Assembly: GCA_012934845.2 (NCBI GenBank)
Contig: WNNJ02000357.1
Span: 1-64,000 of the forward strand
DNA length: 64,000 nucleotides
Direction of reading: 5' to 3'
Source: Pomphorhynchus laevis
Lineage: Eukaryota > Acanthocephala > Palaeacanthocephala > Echinorhynchida > Pomphorhynchidae
The notes below the pieces were generated by a model. That model was given only the letters and a program-made list of their open reading frames with translations, had not been told where the DNA came from and did not search any database. Shown here one piece after another: positions 12,561 through 22,104 of this stretch. Position 1 is the first letter of the stretch. The number at the start of each line of letters is the position of its first letter. The position numbers and the translations under genes were made by a program.

Positions 12561-12699
12561 TGACTCTGTTTACGCAATCAGAAGAAAATTTCGTTTTGTT
12601 GACAAAAAGCTGATTTCGTCCAATTACGGAATGATGCTTTGAACGTTAGCGTACATTATACTAAGTCGTTTATCATTAGAAGTACTGCCGATAGAGGTA

Positions 12700-14060
12700 G
12701 ACAACGAAAATTTTGTTTAATAGTGGGTGGGATGTTGTAACCGACCTGCTGGAACAGATGCGGCGTAGCCTGTCAGTGACGTCGGATCTATTCCTACCGT
12801 AGGGGAAGATAAGGGTACCCAATACACTCGAACACGGCACCGCACTACCTGAAAATTCTGTATTGGTGATATCACGTTCTTTTCTTTCATTGGTGATATC
12901 AATGTCTTTTCTTTCGTTGGTGATATCACGTTCTTTTCTTTCATTGGTGATATCACGTTCTCCATATTGAAGTCGCCGACTGAGCTCTTATTTGACAGCT
13001 TTTAACCGAAGTCGATCAGTTACATCATGATCGCGCAAAAATCTGATACCTGATCCACGTAATCGATGCGCGTATCTAAACAAAGTATCAACAGATTGCT
13101 TGCAACTGAACACTACTTTCAATAAACGAGGCTTTGTTCTGTCCTGTATGACCTTACCTAAACGGAACATGGAGATTATGCGTAATAAGCAAATCACAGA
13201 ATGACTAAATCGTCATTTAACCGATTTTGCCTTTTTACAGCCGACGATTCACAAATATTTGCAATTAGAAAAGCACGTTATCTAGGCGTAACCAGATAGG
13301 CACTGCTGTTTCCCGGCAATTTCAACAAGTCGGAGGGTGTAGACCGATCACTATGCTATTTCTCCGCCGTTTCAGCAAATTACTTTGTTATGTTTAGATT
13401 AAAAGACCTTACGTCTAGCAGTTTAATTGACTGGTTTTAATTGGTTGGAGGCTCGAGTATTGCATAACTACCTTTTTCTGAATTGCACACAATCCGATCC
13501 GCAACATATCGCGTCACGATTCTTCGGAATTCTATAGGAAACTACGAACCTTAACATTCCAATCGTTTTCCTTTTATGAGGTTACTTGAAAGTAAGGACC
13601 CGGCAGTGCTTGACATTGATGCGGACGGGATTGGTACACCTGTGTTGCGTATTGTTCCATCGGAAAAGCTGAAATGGCGAAGGGGGCAGCATGCAAATTG
13701 CTGACGACGTCAGTATTTTAGACAATTTATCCTGTGTTGATAGCCCAGGAATGACATTAGTCTGAATCGATTGTGAGACATCATCGATATCACTTATCGA
13801 ACACAACTCCGTTTCGTTAATCATCAGAGCGCCTCCACCGTTTAAGCGATCACGAGTCATTAGCTTATGAAGATGAGCAGCACAACAGAAGCCGCAAAAG
13901 AAACTTCGTTCTGAAATGTTGTCCTCATCTGTGGACGGAATGGCAACTTGAGTCCAAAAATTGCAGTCCTTGTTTGGACTTGCTTCTCGATGTAAGCTTT
14001 GTTGCTAGCGGTCTTTAACTACAGGTGAACATTTTTAGTAGCTCTATCCTTCTTTGCAAT
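12700..14060 (-). pseudogene. ORF1 of A3 with internal tandem expansion
   Basis: The N-terminal Cys-rich module is recognisable near 13,960-13,870 (FWTQVAIPS ... SFFCGFCCAAHL), matching HVWTSVSVP ... FYCGYCCASL of the 36 kb copy. The RRM-like C-terminal half is at 13,197-12,988 (MFRLGK, KPRLLKVVF, LRGSGIRFL). After a break comes a 9-residue repeat array, then IQNFQVVRCRVRVYWVP, which is the normal ORF1 end. The protein would bind LINE RNA if intact. It is interrupted more than once. Confidence 0.62.
12862..12962. repeat. 27-bp tandem repeat, 3.7 units, inside LINE ORF1
   Basis: Units start at 12862, 12889, 12916 and 12943 (the last is partial, 20 bp). The plus-strand unit begins [a/g]ttggtgatatcacgttc. 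On the minus strand, in the ORF1 frame, each unit codes nine residues like NVISPMKEK. The units differ at only a few bases, so the expansion is more recent than the decay of the host copy. Confidence 0.92.
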
Positions 14061-14070
14061 AATAAGGAGA

Positions 14071-14374
14071 TGGCGATTGTATAATTATTGTATAACTATT
14101 ATTGTTAATTCCTCATTTCTCATTGTTTCCTCGTCTCTCGTTTGGAATACTAGTGTAATAGTTTGAAATACGTTTGAAATACTAGTGTAAGTTTTTTAAT
14201 TTTGCAATTTTATTTGTTCATTTGTATCATATTTTATCTCATAATCATTTGATGGTTTTAGTTTATGCCATTAAAGAAAAATGTAAAAAGATTGAATAAG
14301 TAACTTTCATATTTTTAAATTCTGTAAATTGTACATTAATAAATATAAAATTAGCGCTGTATATAATTATATAA
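14071..14374. other. AT-rich spacer without gene
   Basis: I see no coding signal here. A short direct duplication around ttgaaatac and actagtgtaa (about 14,145-14,190) and runs of tataattatt are the only structure. Confidence 0.6.
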
Positions 14375-14735
14375 AATTAGCACTGGAAGGTCTTGTGTCA
14401 CTCTTAATACACTACGGCGTCCCTCGTGTGATCTGCTCTGGGATTGAAATTTTTCTTTCATTGTGTACATTTAAGGTACGAGTTGGTGAGTCTTTATCTG
14501 CAAAAATATGTACGCCCAATAGGTGTCCCAAAGGGTTCTGCAATAGGTCCCTTACTATTTATCACGTTCGTTAACGATTTACTTTTACGTATTGAGAATA
14601 CTCACTTGGTATTCGCTGATGATCTTAAAATTTGGACTGCTATACGAGATGTTGATGACTGTAAATCTTTACAAACACACTTGGATCAAGTGCATGATTG
14701 GTGCCGCTCTACTGAATTAATTTTTTTAATAAATT
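14375..14735 (+). mobile_element. Family A4: short LINE reverse transcriptase fragment
   Basis: A plus-strand fragment covers RT motifs B and C: GVPKGSAIGPLLFITFVND (about 14,520-14,578) and VFADDLKIW (about 14,610-14,636). The upstream fingers remnant lies in another frame (LEGLVSLLIHYGV). The frame breaks near 14,480. It stops at about 14,735 with no 3' tail, so both ends are truncated. The Lys in GVPKG is unusual, as Gln is the norm. Confidence 0.75.
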
Positions 14736-15165
14736 TTTATTAAATTATTACAACACACGGTTCCCGCAAATGGGCCGATATGTATTTCAAATGTAATTTT
14801 CGACGTCTATTCACAATTATATTCGACGATCCGCAAAGGCGTTGGACCCTTCGGTTCCGCATCCATCATTTCTAATAAAGGCTGAGTTCTTTACTGATCG
14901 ATAGCGTGCTGAACGATATCCACGAATGCACATGGATGCCGATCGACAGAGCGAATCCAATCGTTTTCTTTAAACGACTTAAGCAATTGTTGTATGACTG
15001 GTCTGCACATTTTAACGATTGTAAGTGAGCGATTAGCTGCATTACACGTCTTGAACTCTGACTAAAGCACTTGAGGTTGAAAATACAAGCAGAATGAAAC
15101 TCTCGAGTTCCACTAAAGAAACGTGCTCGTCGTACTTGGACCTTTTACGTTCTTCATTATTATAC
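14736..15165 (-). other. unassigned segment with a 3'-end-like border
   Basis: No reading frame longer than about 60 codons is convincing. On the minus strand the segment ends (14,735-14,770) in a stretch like gtgtgttgtaataatttaataaaaatt. That resembles the 3' termini of family A copies, so it may be the 3' end of a very old LINE. It lies directly downstream of the A5 tail. Confidence 0.35.
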
Positions 15166-15179
15166 ATTCAACAACATAC

Positions 15180-15191
15180 GAGCATTAGCTC
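15180..15191 (-). other. 3' UTR hairpin of family A (A5)
   Basis: gagc (15180-15183) and gctc (15188-15191) can pair, between CAAC-like and GCTG flanks. The equivalent position in A2 and A12 reads aagc/gctt, a compensatory change. The hairpin probably serves recognition of the RNA by its own reverse transcriptase. Confidence 0.55.
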
Positions 15192-15228
15192 AAATAGCTG
15201 GATCACAATAAGTTCGTAAATAAGTTAA

Positions 15229-18183
15229 TTAGTTATTAATATAGGGAAATGCAACACGAAACATTGCTTGATCCATTCGTAGTCTTCTTTTAAAAGTACT
15301 TAGTGAACTACATTCAACGGTGTCTGCATCAAGGTTGTTCCAAAGCTCAACAATTCTTCTATCAAATTGCATCGCGCCCAATTTCTGTACTTTGTCTTTT
15401 CGAATAGTTAAATAATGACCGCGAAGAACATTTGAATCACGTAATTGAACCCTACTCAGAAGAGGGTGATGGTGACGTTGGAATAAATGCCAAACAAGGC
15501 CTATATCCATGTACCGACGGGTCAATGTGACGGTCTCAAGTCCTAGTGATCTAAGTATGTCTTCATAAGGCAGCGACGCCAACGTTGGTGCTAGCTTTGT
15601 TGCCCTGCGAAGTACCCTCTCTGATTTCTTATGTTCATGCACAGTACGTGGGTATACAACCGGAGCTGCATATAAAAGTCTACTCAATACATGTGCTAAA
15701 ATCAGAGGCCGAAGAGCAGTCGGATTAACACGAACAAACGCGCGTTGAATCATACCTATCATTTTATTGGAGTTGGCACAAGCTTGATCAGTGTGCTTTT
15801 TGGTTGATAAATTAGAGGTAACCCATACTCCTAAATCTTTGTAACTATCGACACTTTCCACAATACAGCCCTTATACTTGTAACAAATAGATGTTAGTTG
15901 CTTGCGAACATTACTAATAATACGCATGTGTTTGCATTTCGAAACATTTATTACAAGCTTGTTAGACGCCGCCCACAACTCCACATTATCTATGTCAGTT
16001 TGCAAATTATCAACATCCTCACATGAATAAATGGGCCGCCATATTTTTAAGTCATCTGCATACAAACATGATCGAGAGCGAATGCACCCAGGCAAATCGT
16101 TAACATAAATGCTGAATAAAAGCGGACCCAAAACTGAACCTTGAGGTACTCCAATATGACATTCTCTAGACACAGACAATGACCAATCGACAAGTACTCG
16201 AAAGCAACGATCACGAAGAAATTCTCTAATCCAATCAACTATTATGTTTGGGAGTCCAGTATTGACAAGTTTCTGAAGAAGTAGACCATGATCTACTCTA
16301 TCAAAAGCTTTAGAAAAGTCGAAGAATATAATGTCTGTATCGATATAATGTGTCTTATTCGCTGTCCAATCAAGATGATCATCAAGCAAATTTGAAACAG
16401 TTGAATAACCCTCCCGAAATCCGTGCTGATTAGGGACTAAAATTTTTCCTACACGAAAAAACTCAACCATGTAGCGATGCACAAACCTCTCCAACACTCT
16501 ACAGCAAATACAGGTAATGCTCACCGGCCTATAATTCTCGACGGAAGAGCGATCTCCCTTCTTGAAGTAGGGAAGAACAATTGACTGCTTCCACACATTA
16601 GGAAGAGATCTTTCTAAGATTGACTGGCGAAAAATTGCACAGAGAGGAACGCAAATTGAGCCTGCTAATCTGCGCAGATAAACAGAAGGTAGTAAGTCAC
16701 AACCTCTTGAATTATTTGCTTTTAGACGGCGTAATTCGGAATAGACTTTAGCTGGCGTTATCAAATTGTCAAGGTCCAACTCAAGACACGTGTCAGAGTA
16801 AGTGTTCAGCACACTAGATTCCATACAAAAAGTTTCATGTTCATTTGCGGGTTCTACTGAAGTGCAATAGTGTGCCGCAAACTCTTCAGCTAGGTCATTC
16901 GCAGAAATGTCATAGAAGTAGTGACAAATCGAAGAATCAACAGCTCCCCTACTTGATAGGTACTGAAAAAGGACCTTTAAATCGTATTTACACTTGTTAG
17001 CTAATGCATTCTCAAATGCACACCGCTTCTTTCTCTTCAATGAATTGAATAAATTTCTTGCCTGTTTAAAAACATCATAACTACACTCCCCAACTTTGTA
17101 GCGATTGAAGATCAAATTACGAGTCCTCAATGCTGAACGTAACTCAGAATCGAACCAGGGAGAATCTTTTCGACGTGTCCTGCTTCTAAGTGGAGAGAAT
17201 AAAATAAGCAGCGACTCTAAGGTTCTCTGAAAGTAATTCCACGCGCCGTGTACTCCAACAACAGCGGGATCTGGCCAGGAAGCTGTTGAAAGTATTGACT
17301 TAATTGCATCTGTGTTGGTTTTGAAAGCATTAACCACTTGATTTTCACGCGGACCTCGAGTTTCTTCTTGAAACCTTAACCTAATGATCACTACGCAATG
17401 ATCAGACATACCGATCGGGGCATCATAACGGATAGCGTTAATAATCTCACTGTTCGAAGATAAACATACATCTAATAGAGATCTACTGTCACTAGCAAAA
17501 CGAATGTAATTTTGGACATGCTGAGTTAAACCACAATAGATGATACACTCCAGAAGGTCATAGGAAGCATGGTCACAAGTAGGAAAAGCCGTATACGAAT
17601 TCCAATCAACCGAAGGCATATTCAAGTCACCAAGTATTAAAACATTGGAGGTACATTTAGAATAAAGTTCTACTTCCCCAATCAGTTTATCTGTGGCGGC
17701 CAAGGGTGAACGATATACTACCCCCAGAACAAGCGGAGCGGTATGCATGAATTTTACCCGACACCACAAACTTTCGACTTTATCAGAAGAAGTGCTAAGA
17801 ATAGTTACTTTCACATCGTTGCTCACATAAAGAATAACACCTCCACCTCTTCCACTTTTACGATCACTGCGGAAAACCAGATAACCAGGGATGGAGACTT
17901 CATTATCAACAATATCACCATATAGCCATGATTCTGTGATAGCAAGTAATTTAGGACGAATTAAGTGAACTCTATATCTCAGTTCATCTATCTTCGATAT
18001 AAGACTGCGAACATTACCATGGAGTATTTCACAATGCCCCAACATACCTCTGGGAGTATTCCTATCACCCCTTACACATCCTAATAACCCGGACGCTAAA
18101 CCATTTAGACTCTGATAGGCAGAGTAGACGAGCCCGTTTCGATTACAGAATGCACGCGAGGCGACATGACTAGTGGGCTCCAA
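15229..18183 (-). CDS. LINE ORF2 polyprotein: APE endonuclease and reverse transcriptase, intact
   Basis: This encodes the enzyme that nicks target DNA and reverse-transcribes the element RNA from the nick. The 984 residues contain an APE domain at about 50-270 (NVRSL at 57, ITESWL at 82-87, YRSP at 157-160, GDLN at 185-188, SDH at 260-262) and a linker at about 270-470. The reverse transcriptase spans about 475-780 (FFDFSKAFDRVDH near 615, [13 protein letters not shown] near 675, YADDLKIW near 706). The C-terminal region has LRGHYLTIRK and a W-x-N-L motif. Every catalytic motif I looked for is present and there is no internal stop. The chosen ATG lies inside ORF1, 79 nt before the ORF1 stop. 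The next in-frame Met (GMLGH, residue 47) would lie closer to the APE core. Confidence 0.92.
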   Translation of the reverse strand: MEPTSHVASRAFCNRNGLVYSAYQSLNGLASGLLGCVRGDRNTPRGMLGHCEILHGNVRSLISKIDELRYRVHLIRPKLLAITESWLYGDIVDNEVSIPGYLVFRSDRKSGRGGGVILYVSNDVKVTILSTSSDKVESLWCRVKFMHTAPLVLGVVYRSPLAATDKLIGEVELYSKCTSNVLILGDLNMPSVDWNSYTAFPTCDHASYDLLECIIYCGLTQHVQNYIRFASDSRSLLDVCLSSNSEIINAIRYDAPIGMSDHCVVIIRLRFQEETRGPRENQVVNAFKTNTDAIKSILSTASWPDPAVVGVHGAWNYFQRTLESLLILFSPLRSRTRRKDSPWFDSELRSALRTRNLIFNRYKVGECSYDVFKQARNLFNSLKRKKRCAFENALANKCKYDLKVLFQYLSSRGAVDSSICHYFYDISANDLAEEFAAHYCTSVEPANEHETFCMESSVLNTYSDTCLELDLDNLITPAKVYSELRRLKANNSRGCDLLPSVYLRRLAGSICVPLCAIFRQSILERSLPNVWKQSIVLPYFKKGDRSSVENYRPVSITCICCRVLERFVHRYMVEFFRVGKILVPNQHGFREGYSTVSNLLDDHLDWTANKTHYIDTDIIFFDFSKAFDRVDHGLLLQKLVNTGLPNIIVDWIREFLRDRCFRVLVDWSLSVSRECHIGVPQGSVLGPLLFSIYVNDLPGCIRSRSCLYADDLKIWRPIYSCEDVDNLQTDIDNVELWAASNKLVINVSKCKHMRIISNVRKQLTSICYKYKGCIVESVDSYKDLGVWVTSNLSTKKHTDQACANSNKMIGMIQRAFVRVNPTALRPLILAHVLSRLLYAAPVVYPRTVHEHKKSERVLRRATKLAPTLASLPYEDILRSLGLETVTLTRRYMDIGLVWHLFQRHHHPLLSRVQLRDSNVLRGHYLTIRKDKVQKLGAMQFDRRIVELWNNLDADTVECSSLSTFKRRLRMDQAMFRVAFPYINN

Positions 18184-19016
18184 CTCAGCCGGGTGCGTCG
18201 CTTCACAATCTGAAAATTTTTCACATAGAGATTGGTTTCTCCTTTAGCAACACGAGATGCTAGTTCCTCTTTAACCTTCGATAATTTTTTTCGTTCTGAT
18301 ACATCAAGATCTTTCAGCAGTCGAATATTAGACCCTTTGAGACGGAACGAGTTTCGCAACATTAAGGTAGCATGAAGTTGGTTATGGAAGACAGCTTTGA
18401 GTAGTCGGGGTTTATTATTTAAAGCATTACGCTTACCTAGGCGGAAAAGAGCGACAAGTTTAACTTTTTGGACTGTCTCAATGTCACAGGAGCCAAGTAC
18501 ATGTGCCAGAATAGACCTCAAACTCTGAATGTCGTCATTCAGTCGTGCTTGCGCATTCTCGAATATAGACTCGGGCACATTAGCTAGAATAACTGAGCAT
18601 CCTCTATTATATATACGCTTATTTGAGATCACCCTATCGAGACCATCACAGGACACAGCAGATTGTGTATCTGTACATGCACGTAAGCTGGGTATTTGAG
18701 TATCGGTTTTAACAATATTCCGCAAGCTAGATAAGTCTGTCTGGGTATGTGAATCATGAGAATCTAAAGAACTTGATGGTGACATCAAGGTGACGTGTGC
18801 GTTGCCCGAGGAAACGCACTGACCATCTTTGACATGAGCGCCAGTTGTTCGAGTTCGGTTGTCAATATGTAAAGCAATATCGGGAGAAGGACGATCAACG
18901 ACAACGCATGTAGTCATATCGTTCGTAGTATGTGATACTTTAGGGACTGTATTTTCAGCAATTTGTTGCAATTTGCGATCGTTTGTATTCTCATCAAGGG
19001 GAATAATATTGTTCAT
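18105..19016 (-). CDS. LINE ORF1 RNA-binding protein, N-terminally shortened
   Basis: LINE ORF1 proteins coat the element RNA and help target-primed reverse transcription. The 303-residue frame has a low-complexity N-terminal third rich in T, S and D. An RRM-like core follows at about 139-215 (CSVILANVPES, LVALFRLGKRN, KPRLLKAVF), with a C-terminal basic stretch near 230-285 (DLDVSERKKLSKVKEELASR, NFQIVKRRTRLSW). The Cys-rich module at the start of ORF1 in the 36 kb and 27 kb copies is absent, and an in-frame stop sits immediately before this ATG. The true start was probably upstream and is lost. The 3' end overlaps ORF2 by 79 nt in another frame. Confidence 0.85.
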   Translation of the reverse strand: MNNIIPLDENTNDRKLQQIAENTVPKVSHTTNDMTTCVVVDRPSPDIALHIDNRTRTTGAHVKDGQCVSSGNAHVTLMSPSSSLDSHDSHTQTDLSSLRNIVKTDTQIPSLRACTDTQSAVSCDGLDRVISNKRIYNRGCSVILANVPESIFENAQARLNDDIQSLRSILAHVLGSCDIETVQKVKLVALFRLGKRNALNNKPRLLKAVFHNQLHATLMLRNSFRLKGSNIRLLKDLDVSERKKLSKVKEELASRVAKGETNLYVKNFQIVKRRTRLSWSPLVMSPRVHSVIETGSSTLPIRV

Positions 19017-19083
19017 CTACCTGATCTCTTGTGTTGTTAATAGATTTTAAACCGTAGATAACATCAACATTCAGGTGGGAAAA

Positions 19084-19099
19084 TGGATATTAGAAATAT
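19084..19099. repeat. left 16-bp target-site duplication of the A6 insertion
   Basis: tggatattagaaatat is repeated exactly at 19454-19469. The two copies flank the LINE 3' fragment and its AT-rich ends. Confidence 0.9.
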
Positions 19100-19453
19100 A
19101 ATAATATATAATTATTTATTATAATTATTATATAATAATTGGTGCGATAGGCGACTGTCTAGAATCAGTCGCCTATCGCACCGGGCGGTGAGGATGTGGA
19201 ACTTACTTCCGGAGGATATGGTCGATATTCAGAGTAGACAGCAGTTCATGCGAAGGATTGAGCGATGGCTGTGCGAGACAAACTCACAGTCTATACCGGA
19301 TCGTTATCCTTGGGAGGAATGTTGAATTTTTTTCTTTTCAATTTTTTTTTTTTTTCATGTGATCAGACAAAACAGCTCTACGGCTACAGTCTTGTAATTG
19401 AATAAATAAATAATATAATAATTTATATTATATAATAATATATAATATAAAAG
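19100..19453 (+). mobile_element. A6: 5'-truncated LINE 3' end with snap-back start
   Basis: This small insertion holds the last codons of a CR1-like reverse transcriptase (HRAVRMWNLLPEDMV, followed by a stop after PWEEC near 19,325). After that come a T-rich stretch and a 3' UTR ending ttgtaattgaataaataaat and AT repeats. The same UTR type (gtgatcag ... cttgtaa) ends the 27.7-28.2 kb fragment. It is bounded by a 16-bp duplication, so it is a bona fide target-primed insertion. Confidence 0.88.
19141..19182. repeat. 17-bp perfect inverted repeat with 8-nt loop at a LINE 5' junction
   Basis: ggtgcgataggcgactg (19141-19157) is followed by tctagaat and then by its exact reverse complement (19166-19182). 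The right arm belongs to the LINE reading frame and the left arm is the inverted copy at the truncation point. Confidence 0.95.
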
Positions 19454-19469
19454 TGGATATTAGAAATAT
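19454..19469. repeat. right 16-bp target-site duplication of the A6 insertion
   Basis: This is an exact copy of 19084-19099 and follows the AT-rich 3' tail of the inserted fragment. Confidence 0.9.
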
Positions 19470-20160
19470 TCATTTGCAGGAAACACAAATAATATATTTA
19501 ATACGGACCCTAGTAAAGCTGTGATTTTTTGAAATAATTTCAAGTGAGCGAGACGTTACAAATTGTAAAATTCAAACATCGGTCTGAGCACATAATAACA
19601 TAAGAGTTTAGGATATTAGGTAGGTCGTTTTTATGTACATCACTTAATAAGGGCAATGACGCTAAGAGTTGTAGGCATATAAATAATATTTCCGTAAAGT
19701 GTCGAACATGACAGAAAAATGCATCATTAACTGATATTTAGGCCAGTGCTATATTGAAATAGAGGGTGGAATCTGATAACATCGCAGTACTTCTAGATGA
19801 CCTATAATCTTTAAACGAATGGATCGACTGTAATAACATGGATCTTACTTTTATAACAGATATCTTACATGCTTTACGTTGTTATCAGTCTCAAGGAAAA
19901 CGCTAACCTGGCCAAGAATTAATTTTTTAACGCCTAACGAATTACGGGTGTGATACTGATTGAACAGTAGTTAAGTAACTGTGAGGCGTATTATGTATAG
20001 ATCTATGTGTGTGGTAAGTTGTTTAGCTTCAATTAATTTATGAAAATATACACCAAAGAAATGTATATTATGGAAACTAATGAAAATAGTTGGATAGAAA
20101 TGTAATATTTTAAAGAATTTATTTAGAGTCGATTATCGATACCCATGTTTATTTACAATA
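19470..20160. other. non-coding stretch with a Penelope-like 3' block
   Basis: There is no open frame of note. The block at about 19,715-19,815 (atcattaac, atttaggcc, ggaatctgataacat, gatgacct) aligns by eye with 23,195-23,300. That second block follows a Penelope-like reverse transcriptase gene. This stretch is therefore likely the 3' remnant of a related element. Confidence 0.5.
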
Positions 20161-20192
20161 ATAATAATACAAATTTATTTAATGTGGCAAAT

Positions 20193-20209
20193 GCGTACAA
20201 GCTGTACGC
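20193..20209 (-). other. 3'-terminal hairpin of family B (B2)
   Basis: gcgtaca and tgtacgc form a perfect 7-bp stem around a 3-nt loop just before the gcatttgccacatt block. Six other family B tails in the window hold a hairpin at the same place with different but pairing bases. Confidence 0.8.
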
Positions 20210-20238
20210 TTACAAGTCCACAAACAAAAATGAGAAAG

Positions 20239-21660
20239 TCAAGCAGTTAAATTGTTAAAATGGGATTGGATTTGTCGTTTGAAGCACTGCAGGGAAGTTG
20301 ATTGGCGTATATGAATGGGCAGATGATTCCACGATAGAGGAGCAGCCACCAGGAAGGAGCGGAGTCCAAAGGAGGTAGAGTAGTTTGGGACATGTAAAAG
20401 AAGGGAATTACAGGAACGCAAGGAACAGTAAACAGGACGGGAATTATCAAGAAAAGGAAGGTTGAGAAATGAAGGGGTATGAAAAGTTACAAGGCGGAAA
20501 GCAACGATAAGAAGACGAATTTGAACACGACAATAAATTGTAGGCAAATCGAGAGAAGCAAGATGGTAGGATGTGTGATCAAAACGACGAAGACGGAGGA
20601 GAATTCGGACAGCTGCGTTGACGATGCGTTGTAGGGGAAGAAGAGTGGATTTAGGTGAGTTGGAAAATAGACTAAGACAATAATCGAGTCTAGAAAAAAG
20701 GAGAGATGATATGAGAGTCATACAAGAAGGGAAATCGATCAATCTACGAACTTGACGGAGGTTGCGGAGTATCAAGGTAGATGAGCGTACTTTATCTCTA
20801 ACGAAAGGTTTAAGTGAAAGTCGGTTGTCAAAATGGAAGCCTAGGAAAACGAGATTATCAACGATAGGAAGAATTGTAGAATTTAATGATACGGAGGGAG
20901 GTTCGAAGCCGAGGCGTCGAGGTAGGATCCACATAATTTTGGATTTATCAGGATTCAGAGAAAGGCGAAGGGAAGAAAGATGATTGGAAATTGAGACAAG
21001 ACAGTCGGAAGCAGAAACACTAAGATCGTGAATACGATAAACAGGTGCATGAGCATAGATGAGAATGTCATCAGCATATTGCATAACATGGAAGTTAAAT
21101 TTATGAGAAATCGAAGACAAATCACCAAGAAGAAGAGAGAAAAGTATAGGGCCTAATACGGAGCCTTGTGGAACACCGGACGGAATGGACGAAGGATGGG
21201 AGAGAGAAGAGTTAGAATATACGCGAAATGTACGGTTTGATAGATATGAAGAAAACCATGATACAGTGGGTAAAGAGAAGCCATAATCATGACGAAGGCG
21301 ATGGAGAAGAATCGAGTGATCGACGATGTCAAAAGCAGACGATAGATCAAGAGAAACTATGACACTACATAATTTATGATCGCGCGATATGAGTAAGTCG
21401 TTATAAACTTTAAGACATGCAATTTCGGTAGAGTAATTAGAGCGAAAAGCGGCTTGGAAGGGAGGAAATAAGTTAGAGGAATAGAGATATGTATTAACTT
21501 GCTTAAGAACGAGACGCTCAAGGAGTTTAGAGAGGGTTGGGAGAAGTGAGATTGGACGGTACGAAGATGGTAGTGAAGAGTCGAGAGATTGCTTTTTGAT
21601 GAGAGGACGAACAGTGGCGCATTTCCAGATTGAAGGAAATGTACGGCTACGGATGGATTC
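20239..21660 (-). CDS. reverse transcriptase and C-terminus of B2, open
   Basis: An uninterrupted frame of about 473 codons of family B origin carries PISLLPTLSKLLERL and SLDLSSAFDIVDHSILL (motif A). [19 protein letters not shown] (motif B), QYADDILIYAH (motif C), LNPDKSKIMW and the C-terminal NHLPIHIRQS follow. All catalytic residues are present. The open frame continues upstream to a Met at 21,777, but those 39 residues come from antisense family D sequence and are not part of the protein family. No APE domain remains, so the copy cannot be autonomous. Confidence 0.88.
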   Translation of the reverse strand, partial: ESIRSRTFPSIWKCATVRPLIKKQSLDSSLPSSYRPISLLPTLSKLLERLVLKQVNTYLYSSNLFPPFQAAFRSNYSTEIACLKVYNDLLISRDHKLCSVIVSLDLSSAFDIVDHSILLHRLRHDYGFSLPTVSWFSSYLSNRTFRVYSNSSLSHPSSIPSGVPQGSVLGPILFSLLLGDLSSISHKFNFHVMQYADDILIYAHAPVYRIHDLSVSASDCLVSISNHLSSLRLSLNPDKSKIMWILPRRLGFEPPSVSLNSTILPIVDNLVFLGFHFDNRLSLKPFVRDKVRSSTLILRNLRQVRRLIDFPSCMTLISSLLFSRLDYCLSLFSNSPKSTLLPLQRIVNAAVRILLRLRRFDHTSYHLASLDLPTIYCRVQIRLLIVAFRLVTFHTPSFLNLPFLDNSRPVYCSLRSCNSLLLHVPNYSTSFGLRSFLVAAPLSWNHLPIHIRQSTSLQCFKRQIQSHFNNLTA

Positions 21661-22035
21661 ACTGTTATGGTAAACTAATCGTCGAAAGCTGACATGGATA
21701 GACTCAAACGTATCATGAGGAAAGCTAGGTGGGTCTTGAATCGGGCTCAGCATCTGCCATTGAATGGGATAACCCAAGTTCGCCTATGGGGGTACTTGGG
21801 CTATTTCGGGATTATTCTTCTTTTCGAGAGGACGTCCACCAGAGCAAAGACTAATTAATGTTTCTCAAGCTCTTTATCTAGCGATTACCAAGCATAGTCC
21901 GCCTTGCTTGGACTCTTCGGAGGTTATAGACCCCGGTGGTTCAGTCGGAGAACGGCGTGTTGGATAGACTGGATCGCTCAGATACTGCTGGACCTGAGGT
22001 CGTAACAAAGTTAAACAAGCGAACAAATTTTAAAC
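21661..22035 (+). mobile_element. Family D1: 3' fragment of I/Jockey-group LINE
   Basis: This plus-strand fragment aligns with the minus-strand family D copies at 47.1-47.5 and 49.5-49.8 kb. It shares the RLWGYLGYFGI-like stretch (about 21,780-21,815), a ttcttcttttcgagagg block and the ggttcagtcggag end near 21,940. It is only the C-terminal part after the reverse transcriptase and is 5'-truncated. Confidence 0.65.
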
Positions 22036-22104
22036 GACTTCCTATTTTTGATTGCTTTTTCTGCATGTTTCGTTTTTTAATTATTTATTATAATATATTT
22101 ATTT

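Larger units (their letters stand above)
11766..14070 (-). mobile_element. Family A3 LINE, internally deleted
   Basis: This minus-strand copy keeps ORF1 (about 14,060-12,700) and the APE part of ORF2 (about 12,560-11,990). It then degrades to a possible RT motif A remnant (HSKAF, about 11,850) and lacks the rest of the reverse transcriptase and the 3' tail. It is much more diverged than A2 or A12. The segment between about 13,570 and 13,200 is barely alignable by eye. Confidence 0.6.
15170..19075 (-). mobile_element. Family A5: best-preserved CR1/Jockey-group LINE
   Basis: This minus-strand element has an uninterrupted ORF2 (984 codons), an overlapping open ORF1 (303 codons) and a 3' UTR with the family hairpin (gagc/gctc, 15180-15191). 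The Cys-rich N-terminus of ORF1 present in the 36 kb copy is missing here, so the copy looks 5'-truncated near 19,075. That makes it probably unable to move on its own, although its ORF2 is open throughout. Confidence 0.88.
20165..21660 (-). mobile_element. Family B2: L2/CR1-like LINE, 5'-truncated
   Basis: A minus-strand family B copy begins at about 21,660 inside the reverse transcriptase (IRSRTFPSIWK) and runs to the complete 3' tail. The tail hairpin is gcgtaca/tgtacgc at 20193-20209. It is very close to B1 in sequence. A plus-strand family D fragment abuts its 5' end. Confidence 0.9.

Noticed and set aside
20762-20983. Basic 73-codon frames opposite the family B reverse transcriptase (also at 10,460-10,681)
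   Set aside because: They are antisense shadows of a conserved coding region and are explained by its codon composition.
20239-21777. A single 512-codon frame that seems to add 39 extra residues to the family B reverse transcriptase
   Set aside because: The N-terminal part is antisense family D sequence joined by chance in frame at the 21,660 junction; B relatives have other residues there.
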